Assembly: GCA_964557285.1 (NCBI GenBank)
Contig: CAZKZS010000362.1
Span: 1 to 5,165 of the forward strand
Direction: 5' to 3'
Length of the DNA: 5,165 nt
Source of the DNA: SB15 sp964557285
Lineage (GTDB): Bacteria > Chloroflexota > Anaerolineae > Aggregatilineales > J027
Positions 1-5,021 of the stretch are shown in pieces. A program made the position numbers and the translations under genes. The notes below the pieces were generated by a model. It was given only the letters and a program-made list of their open reading frames with translations, had not been told where the DNA came from and did not search any database. Every line of letters begins with the position of its first letter. The first letter of the stretch is position 1.

Positions 1-4
1 AGAA

Positions 5-32
5 TTGTAGGGCTTTTTGATGAGAATACAAT
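5..32 (+). promoter_or_regulatory. Candidate sigma70-type promoter of the toxin-antitoxin operon
   Basis: TTGTAG (5-10) and TACAAT (27-32) are separated by 16 nt. The -10 matches the TATAAT consensus at 5 of 6 positions; the -35 matches only the TTG. A second overlapping box, TACACT (32-37), resembles the -10 proposed before the kinase gene. The predicted transcription start near 38-40 would give a leader of about 20 nt carrying the AAAGGAG ribosome site. Seen: the boxes and spacing. Inferred: that they act as a promoter. Confidence 0.45.
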
Positions 33-45
33 ACACTGTGAACAG

Positions 46-52
46 AAAGGAG
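46..52 (+). promoter_or_regulatory. Shine-Dalgarno site AAAGGAG that points to an ATA start
   Basis: AAAGGAG lies exactly 7 nt before ATA at 60, the codon where DUF104-family proteins are expected to begin. The GTG at 52-54 overlaps this site and, read as a start, meets TAG after two more codons. In the DUF104 frame a TGA at 39-41 closes the frame upstream, and no ATG, GTG or TTG follows before the conserved N terminus. Confidence 0.6.
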
Positions 53-59
53 TGTCATC

Positions 60-341
60 ATAGCAACACGAATCCGCGCGATTTATGAATCCGGCCAGCT
101 TCGCCTGCTGGATAAAGTCGATCTGGCTGAAGGGCAGGAAGTAGAAATTTCGATACAGGTAAGCAATGAAAGCGATGCCATTCGGGAAGCGCTCAAACAT
201 ATGACCAATATCCAGTGGCCTGACCCTAACTCCGACCCGCATCCAGAAATTGAGGCGGCATGGAACGAAATTTATCAATCTATGGAAGGATGCCCCCCTG
301 TCTCTGAAATTATTATCGAGGAGCGCGATACAATAGTATAA
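60..341 (+). CDS. DUF104 (AF2212-like) antitoxin-family protein with ATA start
   Basis: Read from ATA at 60 this is a 93-residue protein. Residues 2-32 (starting ATRIRAIYESGQLRLL and continuing with DLAEGQEVEI) match the DUF104/AF2212-like antitoxin pattern: a basic strand, IYE-x-G-x-L-R-L-L, then L-x-E-G-Q-x-V-x-I. The remaining 60 residues form an acidic tail with a likely helix around residues 63-76, the kind of segment that antitoxins use to contact a toxin (inference). No standard start codon exists in this frame before the domain. The first in-frame ATG (201, residue 48) would remove the whole domain. ATA is therefore either a rare genuine start, a G-to-A change of an ATG that silences the gene, or a base error. 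The gene ends 10 nt before the DUF433 gene and heads the operon. Family call is good; start and functionality are uncertain. Confidence 0.75.
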   Translation: MATRIRAIYESGQLRLLDKVDLAEGQEVEISIQVSNESDAIREALKHMTNIQWPDPNSDPHPEIEAAWNEIYQSMEGCPPVSEIIIEERDTIV

Positions 342-351
342 GGAGGACAAA

Positions 352-660
352 ATGACCGCTACCGCGTTGCCGATTGATGTCATCGTCTCGAATCCTGAAA
401 TTAGAAATGGTCATCCTATTATCAACGGGACAACGATACGGGTATCCGATCTTGTGGTCTATCACATTTCAGGGAATCAGCTGACGCCAGAACAGTTATC
501 TGAAAGTTTCAACCTGAGTCTGGGGCAGGTGTATGCGGCCTTAGCTTACTATCATCTTCACCGCGCAGAAATTGAAACAGAAATACAGGAAAATAAGGCA
601 AAGGCTGACCAGTGGATTGCTGACTTAGAAAAGCAGGGGCGGGTAACTCGCCTTGACTGA
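352..660 (+). CDS. DUF433-family antitoxin (COG2442)
   Basis: A 102-residue protein with the DUF433 signature: I-V-S-N-P-E-I-R-N-G-H-P-I-I-N-G-T-T-I-R-V at residues 11-31 (family pattern dPeI..G.PvI.GTRI.V), then G41 and a helix-turn-helix-like part at 45-71 (TPEQLSESFNLSLGQVYAAL then AYYHLHR). A charged helical tail (72-95) is a likely toxin-binding segment. DUF433 proteins are established partners of DUF5615 PIN-like toxins, and that toxin follows directly. They are thought to neutralise the toxin and bind the operon promoter. The ATG has a strong ribosome site, AGGAGG at 341-346, overlapping the stop codon of the previous gene, so the two are very likely co-translated. The 3' end overlaps the toxin gene by 8 bp. 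Confidence 0.9.
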   Translation: MTATALPIDVIVSNPEIRNGHPIINGTTIRVSDLVVYHISGNQLTPEQLSESFNLSLGQVYAALAYYHLHRAEIETEIQENKAKADQWIADLEKQGRVTRLD

Positions 661-1006
661 GCAGGAGACGCATCTCAAATTTTATATAGATGAAAATATT
701 CTGCCTGTGGTAGCTGAACAGTTACAAAAACATGGCATTGATGCGCTTAGTGTGAGAGAACTGGAAAGTCTTGGCGACAGCGACCTGAATCATTTGCAGA
801 GGGCGGCTGCAATGGGGCGGGTGTTGTGTATTCATGATCAGGATTTTTTGAGAATGGCAGCGCAAGGGGATGAACATGCAGGCATTGCTTTTGCTCCACA
901 ATATAACGCTACCATTGGCGGATGGGTGCGTGGGCTGAGAGATTTGCATGAACGCATAACCCCTGAAGAAGCAAAGGGACAGATTTTTTATCTTTCCGTC
1001 TCATAG
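653..1006 (+). CDS. DUF5615 PIN-like (Mut7-C-type) toxin, probable RNase
   Basis: A 117-residue PIN-like protein. Acidic residues of the nuclease fold are present: D13-E14-N15 in FYIDEN, the VREL segment with E36, D42 and D44 in GDSDL, and D62/D64 in IHDQDF. Proteins of this family (COG4634) are predicted metal-dependent RNases acting as toxins beside DUF433 antitoxins. Length and motif order are normal, so the toxin looks intact. The start is TTG at 653, inside the last codons of the DUF433 gene. The conserved first strand begins at residue 8 and no ATG or GTG lies nearby, so TTG is the best choice. A G-rich stretch (AGGGGCGGG, about 634-642) may serve as ribosome site. The overlap and weak start imply translational coupling, keeping toxin output below antitoxin output (inference). 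Substrate unknown. Confidence 0.88.
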   Translation: MTEQETHLKFYIDENILPVVAEQLQKHGIDALSVRELESLGDSDLNHLQRAAAMGRVLCIHDQDFLRMAAQGDEHAGIAFAPQYNATIGGWVRGLRDLHERITPEEAKGQIFYLSVS

Positions 1007-1030
1007 GAACTTTTTTTTGCGGGGAAGCGT

Positions 1031-1036
1031 TATACA
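1031..1036 (+). promoter_or_regulatory. Possible -10 box (TATACA) for the secreted-protein gene
   Basis: TATACA lies 21 nt before the chosen start codon at 1058, the same distance as the -10 candidates of the kinase and toxin-antitoxin operons. No convincing -35 is present; the upstream stretch is an eight-T run (1011-1018). Transcription could instead continue from the toxin gene 51 bp upstream. Confidence 0.3.
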
Positions 1037-1043
1037 GGCAGTG

Positions 1044-1049
1044 AAAGGA
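1044..1049 (+). promoter_or_regulatory. Shine-Dalgarno site AAAGGA deciding the start at 1058
   Basis: AAAGGA ends 8 nt before ATG 1058, a normal spacing. The earlier in-frame ATG at 1049 overlaps the last base of this site and has no usable ribosome site of its own. Confidence 0.5.
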
Positions 1050-1057
1050 TGGAAAAA

Positions 1058-1873
1058 ATGACCTCACGCCGTTATTATATCGCCAGCCTGATTTTGTTTG
1101 TTGTGCTGCTGCAACTATTTCTGGTGCTGCTGACCCGCCCCGCGCAGGCGCTTGACCCGCAGATTCGTACCACATTTGAACCTTACGGACCGGAAAATCC
1201 CCTGCCTAAAATCGTCCTCATTGAATATGACCCCTGGCGCATGGTCATCGGCTCTGATTCACCCACATTTGTATTGTATCAAAATGGGCTGGTGATTTAT
1301 ACCCGTGAAAATGAAAATGGGAACATGGAATATGCCTCCGTATTCCTCAACCGGCAAGACTACAAGAATCTGGTCGATAAGCTGGTGGATGAGGAGTTTT
1401 ATGCCTTAGACGACTACTATGAGGCTACCGGATGGACAGACCAGCCAAGCAACTGGATTCTGGTCTGGGATGACAAGGGAAACAAAAAAGAGGTGGGGGT
1501 GTATGGGGCGCTGCGTCAGCCAGATGATGAATCCCGTTCAGCGACGCCAGATGCCTTTTTACAGGCGTTTGACGGGATGACCGCTTATGACCATGAGAAG
1601 GCGCAACCCTGGCTGCCGGAACAATTTGAAGTCATGCTCTGGCCGTATGATACCTCCTCTGGAGCAGACTGGCCGAAAGGCTGGCCGGATTTGGACGACC
1701 CGACCACCAAAAAACGCGGAGACGATTCCTACAGTGTTTTTGTGGATATATCCGAACTGGATACTCTTTACGCGCTCCGCGAAGAAGCCAGCGCGGTAGA
1801 ACTGGACGGCAAACGCTGGGCGTTTTCTATCCGTTTCCCATTTCCTACCGAATTTGTATGGATGGAGGACTAA
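1058..1873 (+). CDS. Secreted or membrane-anchored protein of unknown function
   Basis: A 271-residue protein from ATG 1058 (three residues longer from ATG 1049, which lacks ribosome-site spacing). MTSRRYY is followed by a hydrophobic segment at residues 8-25 and a signal-peptidase-like RPAQA site ending near residue 31, so export or N-terminal anchoring is likely. The mature part is acidic and rich in aromatic residues. Recognisable blocks are PTFVLYQNGLVIY (69-81, strand-turn-strand), a helical Q-D-Y-K-N-L-V-D-K-L stretch (100-109), PWLPEQFEVMLWPY (184-197) and the Trp-Pro-rich DWPKGWPDLDDP (204-215). I do not recognise a named family and see no catalytic signature; the blocks suggest a beta-rich extracytoplasmic domain. 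It follows the toxin gene by 51 bp but probably has its own promoter. Its stop lies 9 bp from that of the convergent PEBP gene. Confidence 0.85.
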   Translation: MTSRRYYIASLILFVVLLQLFLVLLTRPAQALDPQIRTTFEPYGPENPLPKIVLIEYDPWRMVIGSDSPTFVLYQNGLVIYTRENENGNMEYASVFLNRQDYKNLVDKLVDEEFYALDDYYEATGWTDQPSNWILVWDDKGNKKEVGVYGALRQPDDESRSATPDAFLQAFDGMTAYDHEKAQPWLPEQFEVMLWPYDTSSGADWPKGWPDLDDPTTKKRGDDSYSVFVDISELDTLYALREEASAVELDGKRWAFSIRFPFPTEFVWMED

Positions 1874-1882
1874 AATTCCTCC

Positions 1883-2332
1883 CTACCGCGAAAAGGTGGT
1901 TTTAAGGTGCGCTTCCGCCAGAACATGCCCCTGCATGGCCTTAAGAAGCTGCTCCTCGTTCAGATTTTTATCCAGCAGGGTATCCAGCGCGTAGAGTTTG
2001 AACTGATAGGTGCGCCGAAAGCCTCTTGGCGGGGCAGGCGCACCGTACCCTACTTTCTTAAAATCGTTGACGCCCTGTACTGCCCCGTTCGGTAGGTCGC
2101 TGGTGGTGGGCAAATTTTCCGCCAATTCGGTCGGGTCGGGCGGCAAATTGTATACCAGCCAGTGAACCCGAATACCGTCCGGTTTTTCGGGTGCTTCCAG
2201 AATCAGGGCAAGGCTTTTAGTGCCAGTCGGAACATCCTGCCATATCAGGGGTGGGGAATAGGCCAGCCCATCGACGGAATATTTCAACGGAAGAATCTGT
2301 CCTTCGGCAAAATCTTTGCTGGTGAGCTGCAT
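1883..2332 (-). CDS. YbhB/YbcL (PEBP) family protein with altered ligand pocket
   Basis: A 149-residue cytosolic-type protein without a signal peptide, normal length for bacterial YbhB/YbcL phosphatidylethanolamine-binding-like proteins. Visible family features: F-x-x-G-x-x-x-P-x-x-Y near residues 8-18, SPPLIW (26-31), SLALILEAPEKPDG (40-53), VHWLVYNLP (56-64), G-x-x-Q-G-x-N-D-F (83-91), GYGAPAPPRG (95-104) and FKLYALD (111-117). The fold core is clear, but the usual DPDAP acidic motif reads EAPEKP, and the usual G-x-HRY block reads GFRRTY, so the conserved His is Arg and one residue is added. Bacterial family members have no firmly settled function. The start has AAAGGA (2346 to 2341) at 8 nt. 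It lies 40 bp downstream of the dehydrogenase gene on the same strand, probably one operon, with a possible internal promoter. Confidence 0.92.
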   Translation of the reverse strand: MQLTSKDFAEGQILPLKYSVDGLAYSPPLIWQDVPTGTKSLALILEAPEKPDGIRVHWLVYNLPPDPTELAENLPTTSDLPNGAVQGVNDFKKVGYGAPAPPRGFRRTYQFKLYALDTLLDKNLNEEQLLKAMQGHVLAEAHLKTTFSR

Positions 2333-2350
2333 GGCAGGTGTCCTTTTTGC

Positions 2351-2370
2351 TTCCCTTGATTATAAGGGAA
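2351..2370 (-). promoter_or_regulatory. Perfect 7-bp inverted repeat around a consensus -10 (TATAAT)
   Basis: Between the dehydrogenase and PEBP genes the minus strand reads TTCCCTT-ATAATC-AAGGGAA, a perfect 7-bp dyad with a 6-nt spacer. It contains TATAAT (2364 to 2359) across one arm end and the spacer. No convincing -35 is seen 16-18 nt upstream. A start near 2352 would give a leader of about 20 nt with the AAAGGA ribosome site. No U-run follows, so it is not an intrinsic terminator. It may be an internal promoter with an operator, or a hairpin in the joint transcript. Confidence 0.45.
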
Positions 2371-2372
2371 AA

Positions 2373-3491
2373 TCACTCGCCGACGTATTGAATCCGATAA
2401 ATTGCGCCCGCGTAGTCGTCCGATACGAGAATCGAGCCATCGGGAAGCTGTTCAATATCCACAGGCCGCCCCCAGGCATTGCGACCTTGCAGCCAGCCTT
2501 CGGCAAACACTTCATACGACAGCGTACCGTCGTCGTTCATCCGTGCCAGGGTGATTCGATAACCGATAGGCACACTGCGATTCCATGAGCCATGCTCAGC
2601 AATAAAAATCTGATTGAGGTATTCCTCCGGGAACTGTTCTCCGGTGTAGAATCGCATTCCCAGCGCGGCCACATGCGGCCCTAACTTGAGGGCGGGCGGC
2701 GTAAATTCTTCACAGCCTGCCAGCCTGCCAAATTGCGGGTCAGGAACATCCCCTTCATGACAAAACGGGAATCCAAAGTGCATCCCTTTTTTTGGCGCGG
2801 TGTTGAGTTCGTCCACCGGAACATCATCGCCCATTTCGTCACGGCCATTGTCTGTAAACCAGAGTTCTCCGGTTTCAGGATGCCAGTCAAACCCGACGGT
2901 ATTCCGCACCCCACTGGCGTAAATTTCAAAGCCTGTGCCATCCGGGTTAAAGCGGAAAATAGTCGCATACCGGGGGTCATCGGAACTACAGATGTTACAC
3001 GGAGCGCCAATTTGCGAGTACAACATGCCATCCGGCCCAAAACGTAAAAATTTCCAGCCGTGATGTGCGTCTGGCAGATTACCCAGCACGACGACGGGCT
3101 GCGGCGGATTGTTGAGATTTTGTTCAATGTTGTCATAGCGCAAAATGCGGGTGATTTCGGCCACATACAGCGCCCCATCCTTAAAAGCGACCCCGTTTGG
3201 CTGATACAGGCCGCTGTCAATGGTCAGCACGCCGTCGGCGACTCCATCGGAATTATCGTCCCGCAGGGCATAAACGACGCCTGCCTGCCGTGTGCCAACA
3301 AACAGAGTATTGTTGGGTGTCCATTCCAGCGAACGGGCGCCGGGAACATTCTGCGCAAAAATGGAAATTTCAAATCCGGGGGGTAGGGTAATCAAGTCCA
3401 ACTGCTGCTGAAGGTAGGATTGAGAGGCAGCCTGTACAGACACAATTGCAACCAGCAGCACCAGCACTATAATGAAGAAGCGTATTTTCAT
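2373..3491 (-). CDS. Secreted PQQ-type sugar (sorbosone/aldose) dehydrogenase-like beta-propeller
   Basis: A 372-residue protein of the soluble glucose/sorbosone dehydrogenase family (COG2133-type): six-bladed propellers that, where studied, oxidise aldoses with PQQ and Ca2+ outside the cytoplasm. MKIRFF, a hydrophobic stretch (5-19) and a VQA site near residue 21 form a signal peptide. Then follow LPPGFEISIFA (36-46), NNTLFVGTR (60-68), a calcium-loop-like D-D-N-S-D-G-V-A-D (78-86), DAHHGWKF with the catalytic-type His pair at 143-144, paired cysteines C165/C168 plus C244 and C260, GVRN (194-197) with DWHPETGELWFTDNGRDE (202-219), IFIAEHGSWNR (295-305) and WGRPVDI (340-346) with a final propeller strand. 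Core residues look intact. The start at 3491 has GGAGGA at 5 nt; an upstream in-frame ATG (3509) lies before that site and is unlikely. Actual substrate and PQQ use are inferred from the family. Confidence 0.92.
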   Translation of the reverse strand: MKIRFFIIVLVLLVAIVSVQAASQSYLQQQLDLITLPPGFEISIFAQNVPGARSLEWTPNNTLFVGTRQAGVVYALRDDNSDGVADGVLTIDSGLYQPNGVAFKDGALYVAEITRILRYDNIEQNLNNPPQPVVVLGNLPDAHHGWKFLRFGPDGMLYSQIGAPCNICSSDDPRYATIFRFNPDGTGFEIYASGVRNTVGFDWHPETGELWFTDNGRDEMGDDVPVDELNTAPKKGMHFGFPFCHEGDVPDPQFGRLAGCEEFTPPALKLGPHVAALGMRFYTGEQFPEEYLNQIFIAEHGSWNRSVPIGYRITLARMNDDGTLSYEVFAEGWLQGRNAWGRPVDIEQLPDGSILVSDDYAGAIYRIQYVGE

Positions 3492-3578
3492 GATTGTCCT
3501 CCATAGCATATTTTAACAACAAATTTTTGCAGCATTTTTGTTTTTGTCTGATACACTAGGGGCAAAAGGGGTGTTCTT
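3492..3578. promoter_or_regulatory. Divergent intergenic region with candidate promoters both ways
   Basis: These 87 AT-rich bases separate the dehydrogenase (-) and kinase (+) genes. Toward the kinase there is an extended -10-like TG-A-TACACT (3549-3557), with TTGCAG (3527-3532) 19 nt away as a poor -35 and AAGGGG (3566-3571) as ribosome site. TACACT to the ATG is 21 nt. Toward the dehydrogenase, TAAAAT (minus strand, 3515 to 3510) is the only -10 candidate, 18 nt before the start codon, with no clear -35. The T-rich core (3523-3546) could be a bent or UP-like element. Promoter assignment is inference. Confidence 0.4.
3497..3502 (-). promoter_or_regulatory. Shine-Dalgarno site GGAGGA deciding the dehydrogenase start
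   Basis: GGAGGA on the minus strand ends 5 nt before ATG 3491. Starting at the ATG at 3509 would place this strong site inside the coding sequence and would add six residues (MLWRTI) before a normal MKIRFF signal-peptide start. Confidence 0.7.
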
Positions 3579-4616
3579 ATGGGCATTTCACTGGTCGGTA
3601 AACGGATTAATCAATACGCAGTGGAAGAACTCATCGCCGTTGGGGGCATGGCACAGGTGTACCGCGCCCGCGACCTGGAACTTGACCGCCGTGTAGCGAT
3701 TAAAGTCATTGGTGTAGACGCCCGTAAAGAGCATGTATTTACCGAACGATTAGAGCGCGAAGCCCGCACGATTGCCCAACTCCGCCACCCGAATATCGTC
3801 GGCATCTACCATAAGGGTATCTACGAAGATATGCCCTATCTGGTGATTGAGTATGTGGATGGCCCGACGCTGGCTGATGTTTTGCATGAACTTAAACAGC
3901 AAGGGCAGCCGATGGAATATCACGCGGCGCTGACGATTACGGCCTGCGTGACTTCCGCGCTGGATTACGCTCATGCGCTGGGGGTGATTCACCGCGACAT
4001 CAAACCCTCCAACATCATGGTTGACCAGAAAGGCCACGTTTACCTGACCGACTTTGGGCTGGCGCTGCGAATGGCCGAAGGTACAGAAGGAAAAGCCTTT
4101 GGGTCGCCCTATTATATTTCGCCGGAACAGGTGAGTTCATCGGCGGAAGCCTCCGCCCGCAGCGATTTATATTCGCTTGGGGTCGTGGTGTATGAGATGC
4201 TGGCCGGTCGGCGTCCATTTGAAGCCAAAAAGCCGATTGAACTGGCAGTCATGCACGTCAATAAATTTCCGTCCCCGCCGCGTAAGTATAATCCCGCGCT
4301 GCCACCTGCCATTGATGGGGTATTGATGCGCGTGCTGACCAAAATGCCCGCCCAGCGTTATAAATCCGGCTCAGAATTTCAAATCGCGCTGGCTGAGGCG
4401 CTGGGACTGCCCGAAATGGGCGCTCCCATTTACCAGCCGCGTTACCTGCCAACGGCTTTTACTTCCCGATATGCCCGCCGCCGAAATTCCGAAACCTACG
4501 TTTCTGCGACACATCTCCTCAAAGAAGGTGATGATGATCTGTACGAAAGTGACCTGACCAACCCCCTGATGCGTGAAAATACTGACAGCACCCACCCCGG
4601 CGACAAAACTCCGTAA
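3579..4616 (+). CDS. Cytosolic Hanks-type serine/threonine protein kinase
   Basis: A 345-residue kinase. The catalytic domain spans about residues 13-275: glycine loop IAVGGMAQVYRA (19-30), with Ala20 where the first glycine usually sits; VAIK with ATP-anchoring K42; E61 of the C-helix; hinge VIEYVDGPTL (89-98); catalytic HRDIKPSN (138-145, D140, K142, N145); metal-binding DFG (158-160); activation segment with T169 and S176 as candidate phosphosites ending GSPYYISPE (175-183); D196; and R260 of the last subdomain. All catalytic residues are present, so it should be active. The 70-residue tail is low-complexity, ending in a Ser/Thr- and Asp-rich part. There is no transmembrane segment or PASTA domain, unlike PknB/PrkC receptors, so it is probably soluble. 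ATG has AAGGGG at 7 nt. It is divergent from the dehydrogenase and convergent with the STAS-like gene. Its targets are unknown. Confidence 0.95.
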   Translation: MGISLVGKRINQYAVEELIAVGGMAQVYRARDLELDRRVAIKVIGVDARKEHVFTERLEREARTIAQLRHPNIVGIYHKGIYEDMPYLVIEYVDGPTLADVLHELKQQGQPMEYHAALTITACVTSALDYAHALGVIHRDIKPSNIMVDQKGHVYLTDFGLALRMAEGTEGKAFGSPYYISPEQVSSSAEASARSDLYSLGVVVYEMLAGRRPFEAKKPIELAVMHVNKFPSPPRKYNPALPPAIDGVLMRVLTKMPAQRYKSGSEFQIALAEALGLPEMGAPIYQPRYLPTAFTSRYARRRNSETYVSATHLLKEGDDDLYESDLTNPLMRENTDSTHPGDKTP

Positions 4617-4620
4617 TGGC

Positions 4621-4980
4621 TCACTCGCGCAGCCACTTCAAGGCGGCGTTCCGGTCATCAAAAATTTTGTATTCCACCTGTAAATCCCGGTAAGCGACCA
4701 GCAGCAGTCGCACCAGTTGCCTACCCCAGGTGGTCGCCAGAATCACCGCAACCCGCCCGCGCCGATCCATGGAAAGATGAATCACTTTTTGTCCGGTATG
4801 GCGAATATAAGGAGAAAATCCGACCTCCGGACTGGAAAAATCCATCAGGATACGGAAGGGGTCGTCGTGAGTTTGGAGGAAACGCTGATAGGCATCAAAC
4901 CACGCATCAATCGCTTCGCGTGTGCCTTTGGAAAGGATATGTAGGGTAATGTCACCCTGGTGTTCTTCGGTAAAATCCAT
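4621..4980 (-). CDS. SpoIIAA/STAS-like small protein
   Basis: A 119-residue soluble protein from ATG 4980. Predicted order is strand (GDITLHILSKG, 9-19), long helix (20-36), strand RILMDFSS (43-50), helix (about 59-67), strand RVAVILATT (76-84), helix (85-98), strand VEYKIF (102-107) and a final helix whose FDDRNAALKWLRE ending (107-119) is typical of SpoIIAA-like STAS proteins. This alternating pattern supports a SpoIIAA/STAS-like fold; the exact family is not certain. STAS proteins often act in partner switching and can be phosphorylated on a Ser, but I cannot identify the phosphosite by eye. An in-frame ATG at 4995 would add five residues, but the predicted transcript starts about there, while GGGGAG lies 7 nt before ATG 4980. 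It converges on the kinase gene with 4 bp between stops. A functional link to the kinase is only inferred. Confidence 0.8.
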   Translation of the reverse strand: MDFTEEHQGDITLHILSKGTREAIDAWFDAYQRFLQTHDDPFRILMDFSSPEVGFSPYIRHTGQKVIHLSMDRRGRVAVILATTWGRQLVRLLLVAYRDLQVEYKIFDDRNAALKWLRE

Positions 4981-4984
4981 CAAT

Positions 4985-5021
4985 CTGCTCCCCATTTTTC
5001 CCTATTGTAGGCGGGGAGCAG
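4985..5021. repeat. Perfect 9-bp inverted repeat bracketing a -10 box and containing an SD site
   Basis: Plus-strand arms CTGCTCCCC (4985-4993) and GGGGAGCAG (5013-5021) are exact inverted copies around a 19-nt spacer. On the minus strand the spacer holds the -10 TACAAT of the STAS-like gene, and the downstream arm holds its ribosome site GGGGAG. It is either an operator dyad or an RNA hairpin in read-through transcripts. No U-run follows on either strand, so it is not an intrinsic terminator. Confidence 0.75.
4988..4993 (-). promoter_or_regulatory. Shine-Dalgarno site GGGGAG of the STAS-like gene
   Basis: GGGGAG on the minus strand lies 7 nt before ATG 4980 and favours that start over the ATG at 4995. 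It lies wholly inside the downstream arm of the 9-bp inverted repeat, so base pairing would hide it. Confidence 0.6.

Noticed and set aside
52..63. GTG at 52 as a start for the first gene
   Set aside because: It is in another frame and meets TAG after two more codons (GTG TCA TCA TAG).
977..1018. Hairpin GGACAGAT-TTTTT-ATCTTTCC before an eight-T run at the end of the toxin gene
   Set aside because: The T-run is 13 nt beyond the stem, the stem has a mismatch, and half of it is A-T. It does not have intrinsic-terminator geometry.
1049..1057. ATG 1049 as start of the secreted protein
   Set aside because: The ribosome-site-like AAAGGA touches this ATG, leaving no spacing, while it is ideally placed for ATG 1058. 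A 3-residue extension cannot be fully excluded.
909..1175. Minus-strand frame across the toxin/secreted-protein junction
   Set aside because: Antisense to two genes with clear family or export features; no promoter or ribosome site, and the composition looks like a shadow frame.
1883..1903. Possible terminator for the secreted-protein gene: CTACC-GCGAAAA-GGTGG then TTTT
   Set aside because: The stem is only 5 bp with one G-U pair and the T-run is four bases. It also lies inside the convergent PEBP coding end. It may contribute to termination but is too weak to call.
2681..3220. Long minus-strand frame of 179 codons within the dehydrogenase gene
   Set aside because: It is a shifted frame of the well-supported dehydrogenase; its translation has no domain-like pattern and no ribosome site of its own was sought beyond this.
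4985..5021. 9-bp inverted repeat as an intrinsic terminator of the upstream gene
   Set aside because: Neither strand has a U-run after the stem, and the loop is long. The promoter/SD arrangement explains the element better.
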